Source: an uncultured Catenibacterium sp. (GTDB taxonomy: Bacteria > Bacillota_I > Bacilli_A > Erysipelotrichales > Coprobacillaceae). From it: a DNA stretch of 5,671 nucleotides. This document shows positions 1 to 5,421 of this stretch, one piece after another. Within the stretch, counting starts at the first letter, position 1. The number at the start of each line of letters is the position of its first letter. The stretch spans positions 1 to 5,671 of the forward strand of contig NZ_CAAFOM010000028.1 in NCBI RefSeq assembly GCF_900764565.1, given 5' to 3'. The position numbers and the translations under genes are program-made. Under the pieces are notes generated by a model. The model made no database searches. It was not told the origin of the DNA and saw nothing but the letters and a program-made list of their open reading frames with translations.

Positions 1-19
1 AGAAAGGAAATGAAGTGCC

Positions 20-378
20 GTTAAATAGACAAAACAACCTTATAAAATCAAAGTTGAAACAATCCACGCCATCTCTCTATTTGATTCTGATAAGGAATAC
101 TTTGTCTATTTCGGTAGACCTTCTTGGCCGAATTGTATAAAATTTTAACGTTACATTAACAATAATGATTATCGATTGCCAAAAAAATTTATTACTTTAA
201 TACTGACTACTGGAGAAAAAGTAGTGCCACAAATAAAATATGCAAGGAATTTAATGTTAAAGAAGTTCCTTCGCTGATTAAAATTAAAAGTGGGAAAACT
301 GTAGAGAAAGAGATTTATCAAAATTTAATGAAAAATAATATATCTGCTGATAGGCAATTTCTTTTATTAAACTTATAG
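20..378 (+). pseudogene. Broken thioredoxin-fold protein, similar to bacteriocin-associated thioredoxins
   Basis: Two reading frames together look like one thioredoxin-like protein. The first (about 29-145) contains DKEYFVYFGRPSWPNC, the beta strand and active-site segment of the family, normally YxGRPxCPxC; here the first Cys is Trp (TGG at 125-127) and the second Cys is kept (134-136). It stops at TAA 146-148. The second, in another frame (169-378), has the typical following parts: KKIYYFNTDYWR, then a helix, then FNVKEVPSLIKIKSGK with the cis-Pro of the fold (VPS, 265-273), and ends at TAG 376-378. Between them, 146-168 has stops in both frames (TAA 146, 157, 163; TGA 166). The first frame also has TAG at 26-28 and no convincing start, so the 5' end is missing or damaged. 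Proteins of this type make or reshuffle disulfides and are common as accessory genes of bacteriocin loci (family knowledge). The fold assignment is fairly sure; the bacteriocin link is inference from motif and neighbourhood. Sequencing error cannot explain all the damage. Confidence 0.65.
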
Positions 379-387
379 AAAGGAAAC

Positions 388-421
388 AAACATTCCTGTA
401 TTTAAAAGGGATGTTTCTATT
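388..421 (+). terminator. Terminator-like hairpin after the thioredoxin remnant
   Basis: AAACATTCC (388-396) pairs with GGGATGTTT (408-416) over nine positions with one G-U pair, around an 11-nt AT-rich loop, followed by CTATT. It starts 9 bp after the stop of the thioredoxin remnant, where a terminator is expected. The loop is long and the U tract is poor, so it is weak by usual rules. Confidence 0.4.
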
Positions 422-429
422 ATATAATC

Positions 430-594
430 ATGTCTACAACTATTATTTACTTTTTAATTGTATTGATTTTACAGTTACTCTTATTCCTATTTATCAAGCG
501 TAATCATAATGATAGCTTACTACTGATTATTCGCAAGGAACAGCACCACCAGTCGCATAAAGTGCACCACCTATATCACCAACTGCACCACTAG
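430..594 (+). pseudogene. Short membrane-anchor reading frame cut by an IS21 left end
   Basis: An ATG at 430 opens a 54-codon frame ending at TAG 592-594. Residues about 5-23 are strongly hydrophobic (IIYFLIVLILQLLLFLFI), followed by KRNHND and a polar stretch, so the start looks like an N-terminal membrane anchor. From codon 38 or so the frame runs through the GCACCAC repeats and becomes His-rich (EQHHQSHKVHHLYHQLHH), which is a by-product of the repeats rather than real protein. The likely reading is the 5' end of a longer gene interrupted by the IS21 insertion, with the junction somewhere between about 524 and 543. The anchor followed by NDSLLLIIRKEQ recalls the start of RmuC-type proteins (membrane anchor then coiled coil), but this is only an impression and no symbol is given. 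No good Shine-Dalgarno lies close to the ATG; TATAAT at 423-428 directly precedes it. Confidence 0.35.
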
Positions 595-626
595 CCTAAA
601 AATCAGAATATACGCAACTGCACCAC
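543..626 (+). repeat. IS21 left-end repeats of fragment A (GCACCAC cores)
   Basis: GCACCAC occurs at 543-549, 564-570, 585-591 and 620-626. The first three are exactly 21 bp apart; the fourth is 35 bp further on and also forms part of a hairpin. Flanks are partly shared (CGCA or CAACT just before the core). IS21-family ends carry several spaced repeats that the transposase IstA binds, and these lie at the correct place, upstream of and pointing toward istA. Their sequence is unrelated to the repeats of fragment B, so the two fragments come from different elements. Confidence 0.6.
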
Positions 627-645
627 CTCATAGGTGGTCTTTTTG
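622..645 (+). terminator. Intrinsic terminator inside IS21 fragment A leader
   Basis: ACCACCT (622-628) and AGGTGGT (632-638) form a perfect 7-bp stem with a 3-nt CAT loop, followed by CTTTTTG (639-645). This is the form of a Rho-independent terminator for plus-strand transcription, that is, transcription entering the element from outside toward istA. It would limit read-through activation of the transposase. Confidence 0.6.
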
Positions 646-650
646 TACTA

Positions 651-691
651 TCATGATATTGGAGACAATGTCTCTAATATTATGAAAGGAG
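651..691 (+). promoter_or_regulatory. Long leader hairpin next to the istA ribosome binding site (fragment A)
   Basis: Bases 651-666 and 670-685 pair over 16 positions around an AAT loop (667-669). Two of the pairs are G-U as RNA on the plus strand (655/681 and 661/675), so the stem is complete in istA-sense RNA but mismatched in the opposite RNA. The stem ends at the first base of AAAGGAG (685-691), the Shine-Dalgarno of istA, which sits 10 nt before ATG 702. It may limit ribosome access or stabilise the mRNA; which one is not visible from sequence. Confidence 0.5.
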
Positions 692-701
692 CCGAAAAAT
701 T

Positions 702-1142
702 ATGGCCGTAAAATTCAATCTGAGACTGTGCCTGCAGCTAATGGATCAGGGTATTTCTCTTAATACCATTTCCAAGCAATATCACATAAGCAAGCACACC
801 TCATCGAAAGTAAAACGAAGAAAGGAGAAATTAGAATTTGATACTGCAAAATTAGAGTGTTATTCAAATACGGAATTAGGAAAGCTGTTCTTCCCTAATC
901 TTTATGAAAGTGAAGATATCTATGCCCCTATAGATTATGAATATATTCATAATGAATTATCTAAACCTGGAGTTACTCTGAAGCTATTGTGGAATGAATA
1001 CTGCATCAAGATAAATGATGGGAAGTATCCAGTAAGCTATTCAAAGTTCTGCAGAGGATACACAGAACATGTTCAGAATCACAACTATACCAACCATATC
1101 CAGCATAAGCCAGGTATTCGTACTGAGGTAGACTGGTTATGA
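702..1142 (+). pseudogene. istA: IS21-family transposase IstA, N-terminal fragment (A)
   Basis: IstA is the DDE transposase of IS21-family elements and works with the ATPase IstB. The 146 residues here hold the DNA-binding N-terminus: a helix-turn-helix at about 17-39 (GISLNTISKQYHISKHTSSK), the conserved block at 79-100 with LSKPGVTLKLLWNEY, the SYSKFCRGY block at 112-120, and HKPGIRTEVDW at 135-145. D144 is the first Asp of the DDE triad. The frame then ends with Leu and TGA at 1140-1142, so the catalytic core, which should continue for well over 200 residues, is gone. Start ATG 702 has AAAGGAG 10 nt upstream. No istB follows; instead the opposite-strand fragment B begins. It cannot transpose by itself. 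At most it could make a DNA-binding peptide that recognises the left-end repeats. Confidence 0.8.
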
Positions 1143-1600
1143 GAACCTTTGCATAACCAGTCCACTTCAATTCTTTCAGCTATCTTATGATCAAAGTGCA
1201 TCGTAGCTTTGTTTCTTTCGATATACTGATTGAAATAATTGCAGAACTGAGAATACTGCAGTGGAATCTTACCTGTAGCTCTCACCTCATTGTAGTACTC
1301 CTGCCATAAGAGCATCTTGGTTACACCAGGTTTTTGTAGTTCAAGATACATCATTTCACAATCAGGCTTAGGCTGCAGATTATCATCGTCATCTTCTAGC
1401 TTTGGAAACAGCTTGTCAGAAAACTCTTCACAGGTCATAGCGCTGACATCATTCCAGGATAATCTTAAAGACTTAGCAGCATTTTCTACTTTTCTGATTG
1501 TATTTCTTGATGTCTTTAATAGCTTTGAGATTTCATTTCTAGACATACCTAGTGCCAGATATCTAAAAATCTCTTTGTATTTTTCCTCGTACGTTTTCAA
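1085..1600 (-). pseudogene. istA: IS21-family transposase IstA, N-terminal fragment (B) with chimeric tail
   Basis: This is a second, different IstA N-terminus on the opposite strand. It starts at TTG (1598-1600) with GGAAAGGAGT (1620-1611) 10 nt upstream. Residues 16-38 form a helix-turn-helix (LALGMSRNEISKLLKTSRNT), 82-102 carry ELQKPGVTKMLLWQEYY, 115-121 QYSQFCN, and 135-149 HFDHKIAERIEVDWL, with D147 as the first catalytic Asp. An acidic run EDDDD lies at 69-73. The protein aligns along its length with fragment A in the same block order but is clearly diverged, so it is not a duplicate. Genuine IstA sequence ends near residue 149; the remaining 22 residues come from reading across the junction into the antisense strand of fragment A and stop at TAG (1087-1085). 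The catalytic core and istB are absent. Confidence 0.8.
1131..1162. repeat. 11-bp inverted repeat at the junction of the two istA fragments
   Basis: GACTGGTTATG (1131-1141) and CATAACCAGTC (1152-1162) are perfect reverse complements around a 10-nt spacer AGAACCTTTG. GACTGG encodes the Asp-Trp of the EVDW motif in both istA fragments, one on each strand. Two of the next three outward positions also pair (1129/1164 and 1128/1165), as expected from the two related genes both coding for V before DW. Confidence 0.85.
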
Positions 1601-1610
1601 AATAAAAAAA

Positions 1611-1677
1611 ACTCCTTTCCTGTAAAATAGTGTAGATACGATGCTTATCTACACCTTAATTTTACAAGAAAAGGAGT
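1611..1677 (-). promoter_or_regulatory. Palindrome that includes the istA ribosome binding site (fragment B)
   Basis: A 67-bp imperfect palindrome. The inner stem pairs 1630-1638 (GTGTAGATA) with 1646-1654 around a 7-nt loop. After a small internal bulge, 1621-1628 (TGTAAAAT) pairs with 1659-1666. The outer stem pairs 1611-1620 with 1668-1677 with one mismatch, and this outer stem contains the GGAAAGGAGT Shine-Dalgarno of istA. In a transcript entering from beyond 1677 the site would be folded away, while one starting inside the palindrome would leave it free. This matches the known strategy of several insertion sequences to block translation from outside transcripts; its use here is inference. 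Confidence 0.6.
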
Positions 1678-1702
1678 ATGTATAATATGATTGGTCAACC
1701 CA

Positions 1703-1764
1703 ATCGGAATGATTGGTCAAGTGTATCGGAATTAATGATCAGGCTAAATCGGAATTATTGGTCA
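1703..1764 (-). repeat. IS21 left-end repeats of fragment B (three 17-bp units)
   Basis: On the plus strand the units are ATCGGAATGATTGGTCA (1703-1719), ATCGGAATTAATGATCA (1725-1741) and ATCGGAATTATTGGTCA (1748-1764), starting 22 and 23 bp apart. A half unit ATTGGTCA stands at 1690-1697. Spaced repeats of about this size are the IstA binding sites at IS21-family ends. The roughly two-turn spacing puts the sites on one face of the helix. Confidence 0.75.
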
Positions 1765-1774
1765 GCTACGCCAT

Positions 1775-1792
1775 AATAATCAGTTGATTATT
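1775..1792. repeat. Small AT-rich palindrome between IS end and ABC gene
   Basis: AATAATCA (1775-1782) and TGATTATT (1785-1792) are perfect inverted arms around GT. It lies in the gap between the inferred IS tip and the stop codon of the ABC gene. It could be a leftover of the operon terminator or a target preference of the IS, but it has low GC and no clear U tract, so no function is claimed. Confidence 0.35.
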
Positions 1793-1805
1793 CCAATTTA
1801 GTTGA

Positions 1806-3467
1806 TCACTTATTTTGATTGCGTTGATCAAGTCTTTCAATCTTATGAATGCATACTGCAGTAATGATTTCTTCTAGTAGAATGCTGAAGAACCATAATA
1901 AGCATGCATAGAGAATAATAGGTATATGCATCATAAAACTCATAAAGATACTTATGATCAAGAGTATGATTAAATAGAATACGTAGTAGTAAACATAATC
2001 ATATCGTGCAAGAGATTTTAACTCTTTAATACTTAGTCCATTCTCATACAAGAAGAAATATTCATCTTTATTGGAATCAATCGTCTTTTGACGATGATAG
2101 ATAAGAATAATCAACATGATTATAAATATTGCACATATTAACATCATTAAACTATTCATCATTCTAGAATTAATCTGAGTGAGGTGATCAAGATTCACAT
2201 TAGAATATATTGTTAAGTGAGGATCTATATCGTTGATTTGTGAAAGAATACTGGATATATATTGTGCATCATCTACTCTCACAAGTAACATCCTTGTATC
2301 ATCAATCTCAAAGTATTTCCTATATATAGCTTCAGGAAGATAGAGTACATCATCTCCTTGAGAAGTAATAGTATTCTTCTTGTTTATATAGGAAGAAATA
2401 TGAAAAGTATGATTGTTGATGGTGATGTCTTTGCCTAGATTCTTGATTGTATGAGATGCTTTGATTGTATCACCAGTATAGGATTGTACAATTAAAGTAT
2501 CAGTCACTGTTTCATAGAACGGAGTAATATGAATATGTTCTATTTCATTGAGGTCTCTTCTTATATCCATTCTAATAGGTTGAGTAATAGAATCATAAGC
2601 ATACTTACTGTTATTTCCATAATAGAGGCGTACATCTAATAGTTTCTCTTGTATGGCATTGATCTCATGTGAATAGTATGTACGATATCCTAATATACCT
2701 ATAGTCATAGAAAGAATCAAACAAAAGAGTATATATAGGATTTTAGAAGAACGTATAAAATGTTTCTTGTAATAAGATAAATAGTTTTGTGGTTTTCTAG
2801 TAATAGAAGTCGTTTCTAGTTCTTCTATCATACTCTTTTTGATAGGTACTATTTTATGATTCTGAATCTCATAGAGATCATCTGCATAATCAATAATACG
2901 TTTATCATGTGTTGCGATAAGAACGCATACTGGATGTGTATGAATATAATCACTCAGTAGTTCTATTAATAACTTGCAGTTAATAGAATCTAGAGAAGCA
3001 GTAGGTTCATCTAAAAGAAGGAGAGAAGGGTCTTTCATCAACGCAAAGGCGATAGCTGCACGTTGTCTTTCTCCTCCTGATACATGATCAGGTGTCTGGT
3101 TGAGTAGATGTTCTATCTTCATAGAACATAGAATATCATTCATTCTAGTTTCATTATATTCCTGTCCGGAGAGTAGGAATGCGAATTCCATATTCTCTCT
3201 AATGGTCATGTTATTGAATAATGTACTTTCTTGATGTACATAACCGATCTTTTCTTTCCTTGTAGTAAGAGGGTCATCAATAGAATGACCCTCCATTAAA
3301 TAATCACAGGATAAAGGGGCTACAAGTCCTAATTGATTCAATAAGGTTGTTTTGCCTGTACCACTTTTTCCTTTAATCATAGTAATGCTGTTGTTAGATA
3401 ATGTGATGCATGCATCATCAAAAATTACTCTATCAAATGTGATGGAAAGATGTTTAATATCAATCAT
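1806..3467 (-). CDS. ABC half-transporter (ATPase-permease fusion, MacB-like), second subunit
   Basis: A 553-aa fused ABC protein. The ATPase domain fills about residues 1-205: Walker A GKSGTGKT at 33-40, Q-loop Gln79 (YVHQES), signature VSGGE at 129-133, Walker B LLLLDEP at 149-155 with catalytic Glu154, D-loop SLD at 158-160 and switch His187 (ATHD). All motifs are intact. The membrane part has one helix at about 243-262, an outside domain of some 170 residues (265-437), then helices at about 438-457, 489-510 and 513-537, the topology of MacB/FtsX-type permeases, which use conformational change rather than a wide channel. The ATG overlaps the stop of the 653-aa gene by 8 bp and lacks a strong Shine-Dalgarno, so translation is probably coupled. 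As a half-transporter it most likely pairs with that protein. Role inferred from the bacteriocin-like gene upstream: export of, or immunity to, that peptide. An antibiotic-peptide efflux role is the main alternative. Confidence 0.85.
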   Translation of the reverse strand: MIDIKHLSITFDRVIFDDACITLSNNSITMIKGKSGTGKTTLLNQLGLVAPLSCDYLMEGHSIDDPLTTRKEKIGYVHQESTLFNNMTIRENMEFAFLLSGQEYNETRMNDILCSMKIEHLLNQTPDHVSGGERQRAAIAFALMKDPSLLLLDEPTASLDSINCKLLIELLSDYIHTHPVCVLIATHDKRIIDYADDLYEIQNHKIVPIKKSMIEELETTSITRKPQNYLSYYKKHFIRSSKILYILFCLILSMTIGILGYRTYYSHEINAIQEKLLDVRLYYGNNSKYAYDSITQPIRMDIRRDLNEIEHIHITPFYETVTDTLIVQSYTGDTIKASHTIKNLGKDITINNHTFHISSYINKKNTITSQGDDVLYLPEAIYRKYFEIDDTRMLLVRVDDAQYISSILSQINDIDPHLTIYSNVNLDHLTQINSRMMNSLMMLICAIFIIMLIILIYHRQKTIDSNKDEYFFLYENGLSIKELKSLARYDYVYYYVFYLIILLIISIFMSFMMHIPIILYACLLWFFSILLEEIITAVCIHKIERLDQRNQNK

Positions 3468-5421
3468 GATCCGTACTCGTTACCATTGCTTTATTTGTAA
3501 TATAGAAGACTAATGTAGTCACAACAGCACTTATTAAACCTATAATCATTTTGATTGAATTACTTACTAACGCAAACTCACTCGATGAGAATAGTCTTAA
3601 ACAGAAGGAAAGAAGAACAGCTATAAATAGGAATGAAGACATAAACTGTATATCAACCATATGGATGGATTGAATCTGTTTCTCATTTAAATCAAGTTCT
3701 CTATATCTTATATATTCTCTTGATTTATTATAGAGGATCAAGAAAACAATATAGGCAATAAGACCCACAACAGTATAGATGAGAATCATAGTCTGAGTAT
3801 TTTTAGAATCCTTTTGACGCATCTTAGCGGTTTGTTTGTAATCGTCGCTCTCTATATAAGTAACGATGTTTGGAGATATCTTATTGAGCCCATTTCTTAC
3901 CTGGTCTACATAACTTGCATTTTCACATTCAACTGCATAAGTTGCAGGAATATAATCAACAATATGCTCATTTAAATCTTCATATAAACTAATTGAAACA
4001 TTAGTTGTACGATATTTATTTATAATAGAGTTCGCAAAGTCATTGTTTAAATAGACTTTAAATGCGTTATTTCCTGTGAAGTCATCCTGATCTTCATTTG
4101 ATTTGATGACACCATAGATTTTAATAGATACTCTTTTCTTCTGATAAACAGCTTCTCTTTTAATTATATTATGAGATTTTTTCTGTAGTCCATTTTGATC
4201 ACCATATCGTCTAGTGTCATTACATTCTGTAGAACATACGGGTACACCTATATCCATTTTCATGGTTACAGGAAAGTCTGAATCAGTTAGTTCTAACGTT
4301 TTCATAAGACTTTCGCTTATATAATTTTTGTTTTTATTACCAAATTGACCTTTTATATAACTTGCTACAGAAATATTGTCATCAGTTGAATATTCTCTGC
4401 CCTTGACTGACATATATGCAAGCACATTATCATCCTCATCATTTCTTGTATCATAATTACGTGTTGGGAACTGATAATAGCTTGTTATGCTTTTAACTCC
4501 TTTGATAGATTGAATAGATTGGATTTCTTGAGTAGTCATAGAAAATCCTTGATCATATTCCATGAATCTATAACCAGAAGGTAATTCGTTTCTTGTAATG
4601 TATTCCTTGCCAGTATAGATAATTTTACTAGTCAAGTTATCCATCATAGATGCTGTATTCTTGTTTGTCATATATAACTCTATACCAGAATATAGAGTCA
4701 TGTTGATAATAACTAAGCACAACAAAGCATATAAGAGAATGCTGAACTTTTCTTTCTTACTTTTTACATGTGCAATTCTTTTAGGGGTAAACTCCTGTGT
4801 CATTGAGAGTGGTTCGCCATTACTTTCATCATCTTTGATACGAGTAAATTGAAGATTCTCAATTAAATACTTAATATCCAAATATTCATCAAATTCTTCA
4901 TCATGAATAGTAAGAATAATAACACGGTTATGACTATATTCTTTTAATAATTTCATAATGGAATGTTTATCTTCATAATCTACAGAAGATAGAGGCTCAT
5001 CTAATATAATACAAGGACTATTAGAATAAACACTTAAGGCTATCATGATTCTTTTCTTTTCACCCAATGAACAAGAATCATATTTCTGTGATAAGCCGGC
5101 TTTAATGTTTAAACTGTTGAATAGTTCATCTATTGTATTTTGATCATGTTCTCTATTATATATAGATTCTATTAATTCAAATTGTTGAATAATGGTAAGA
5201 TCTCTTTTTAATAATGCATCCTGGTTTCCGTAGAATATAGAAGTGGCATCATTTACCATAGAGTCTACATGAATCTGTTTAGAAATAATTTTTAAGAAAG
5301 TGGTTTTTCCACAGCCACTTTCGCCTGCAATACCTATAATACCAATAGAAGGAGCCTTGAAATCGGCTCCTTCAAAAAGAACTTTATTAGTTTTGTAAGT
5401 AAAATTTAGTAGTTCAATCAT
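3460..5421 (-). CDS. ABC half-transporter (ATPase-permease fusion, MacB-like), first subunit
   Basis: A 653-aa fused ABC protein, close to MacB in length. The ATPase domain covers about 1-200: Walker A GESGCGKT at 33-40, Q-loop Gln67, Walker B CIILDEP at 137-143 with Glu142, D-loop SSVD at 145-148, switch His173 (TIHD). The signature motif is unusual: CSLGE at 117-121 instead of LSGGQ, losing the first Gly. Membrane part: helix at about 226-246, a large outside domain of nearly 300 residues (248-543), then helices at about 545-564, 592-611 and 617-641. The outside domain has Cys396 and Cys400 (VCSTEC) plus Cys499, so a disulfide is possible. ATG 5421 overlaps the stop of the bacteriocin-like gene by 4 bp, with GGTGA 7 nt upstream inside that gene. 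It resembles in role and size the bacteriocin-associated membrane proteins of lactococcin 972 loci, but with its own ATPase fused. Likely partner: the 553-aa subunit. Confidence 0.82.
   Translation of the reverse strand: MIELLNFTYKTNKVLFEGADFKAPSIGIIGIAGESGCGKTTFLKIISKQIHVDSMVNDATSIFYGNQDALLKRDLTIIQQFELIESIYNREHDQNTIDELFNSLNIKAGLSQKYDSCSLGEKKRIMIALSVYSNSPCIILDEPLSSVDYEDKHSIMKLLKEYSHNRVIILTIHDEEFDEYLDIKYLIENLQFTRIKDDESNGEPLSMTQEFTPKRIAHVKSKKEKFSILLYALLCLVIINMTLYSGIELYMTNKNTASMMDNLTSKIIYTGKEYITRNELPSGYRFMEYDQGFSMTTQEIQSIQSIKGVKSITSYYQFPTRNYDTRNDEDDNVLAYMSVKGREYSTDDNISVASYIKGQFGNKNKNYISESLMKTLELTDSDFPVTMKMDIGVPVCSTECNDTRRYGDQNGLQKKSHNIIKREAVYQKKRVSIKIYGVIKSNEDQDDFTGNNAFKVYLNNDFANSIINKYRTTNVSISLYEDLNEHIVDYIPATYAVECENASYVDQVRNGLNKISPNIVTYIESDDYKQTAKMRQKDSKNTQTMILIYTVVGLIAYIVFLILYNKSREYIRYRELDLNEKQIQSIHMVDIQFMSSFLFIAVLLSFCLRLFSSSEFALVSNSIKMIIGLISAVVTTLVFYITNKAMVTSTDHD

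Larger units (their letters stand above)
524..1142 (+). mobile_element. IS21-family fragment A: left end plus 5' part of istA
   Basis: This is the left portion of an IS21-type element: spaced left-end repeats (543-626), two hairpins (622-684) and the first 146 codons of istA. The rest of istA, istB and the right end are missing; the sequence breaks off at the VDW codons where fragment B begins on the other strand. The exact tip is not resolved: a TG at 524-525 would give about the tip-to-repeat distance seen in fragment B, but the interrupted upstream frame could continue to about 543. Confidence 0.6.
1143..1773 (-). mobile_element. IS21-family fragment B: left end plus 5' part of istA
   Basis: Read from right to left, the element starts at a probable TG tip at 1773-1772, has three spaced 17-bp repeats, a long palindrome around the istA ribosome binding site, and istA up to the VDW codons. 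The tip is inferred from the TG/CA rule of IS21 ends and lies 9 bp outside the outermost repeat. It sits only 32 bp beyond the stop codon of the 553-aa ABC gene, so the insertion landed just behind the transporter operon without cutting it. The right half of the element is missing. Confidence 0.6.

Noticed and set aside
541..627. Possible CRISPR-like short repeats (GCACCAC at regular spacing)
   Set aside because: The units are only about 7-10 bp, with spacers of 14 bp in a four-unit set next to istA; this fits IS21 end repeats, not a CRISPR array.
1085..1150. The last 22 residues of the minus-strand IstA frame as a real domain
   Set aside because: They are the antisense of fragment A istA codons plus the junction spacer, so they are a product of the fusion.
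1317..1625. Open frame of 102 codons on the plus strand
   Set aside because: It lies entirely opposite the istA fragment B and its leader, has a Ser-rich low-complexity run mirroring the acidic run of IstA, and no recognisable domain.
1682..1709. Possible promoter for istA fragment B: TTCCGA and TATTAT on the minus strand with 16-bp spacing
   Set aside because: The -35 match is poor and the motif is part of the end repeats; not strong enough to annotate.
1678..1776. Small plus-strand frame with AAGGAG upstream (32 codons from ATG 1678, or 29 from ATG 1687)
   Set aside because: The Shine-Dalgarno is just the mirror arm of the istA palindrome and the peptide is a translation of the IS21 end repeats (recurring NRNxWS).
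4661..4852. Open frame of 63 codons on the plus strand
   Set aside because: It is antisense to the first transmembrane helix and linker of the 653-aa ABC protein, whose motifs prove the minus strand is coding there; its hydrophobicity is a shadow effect.
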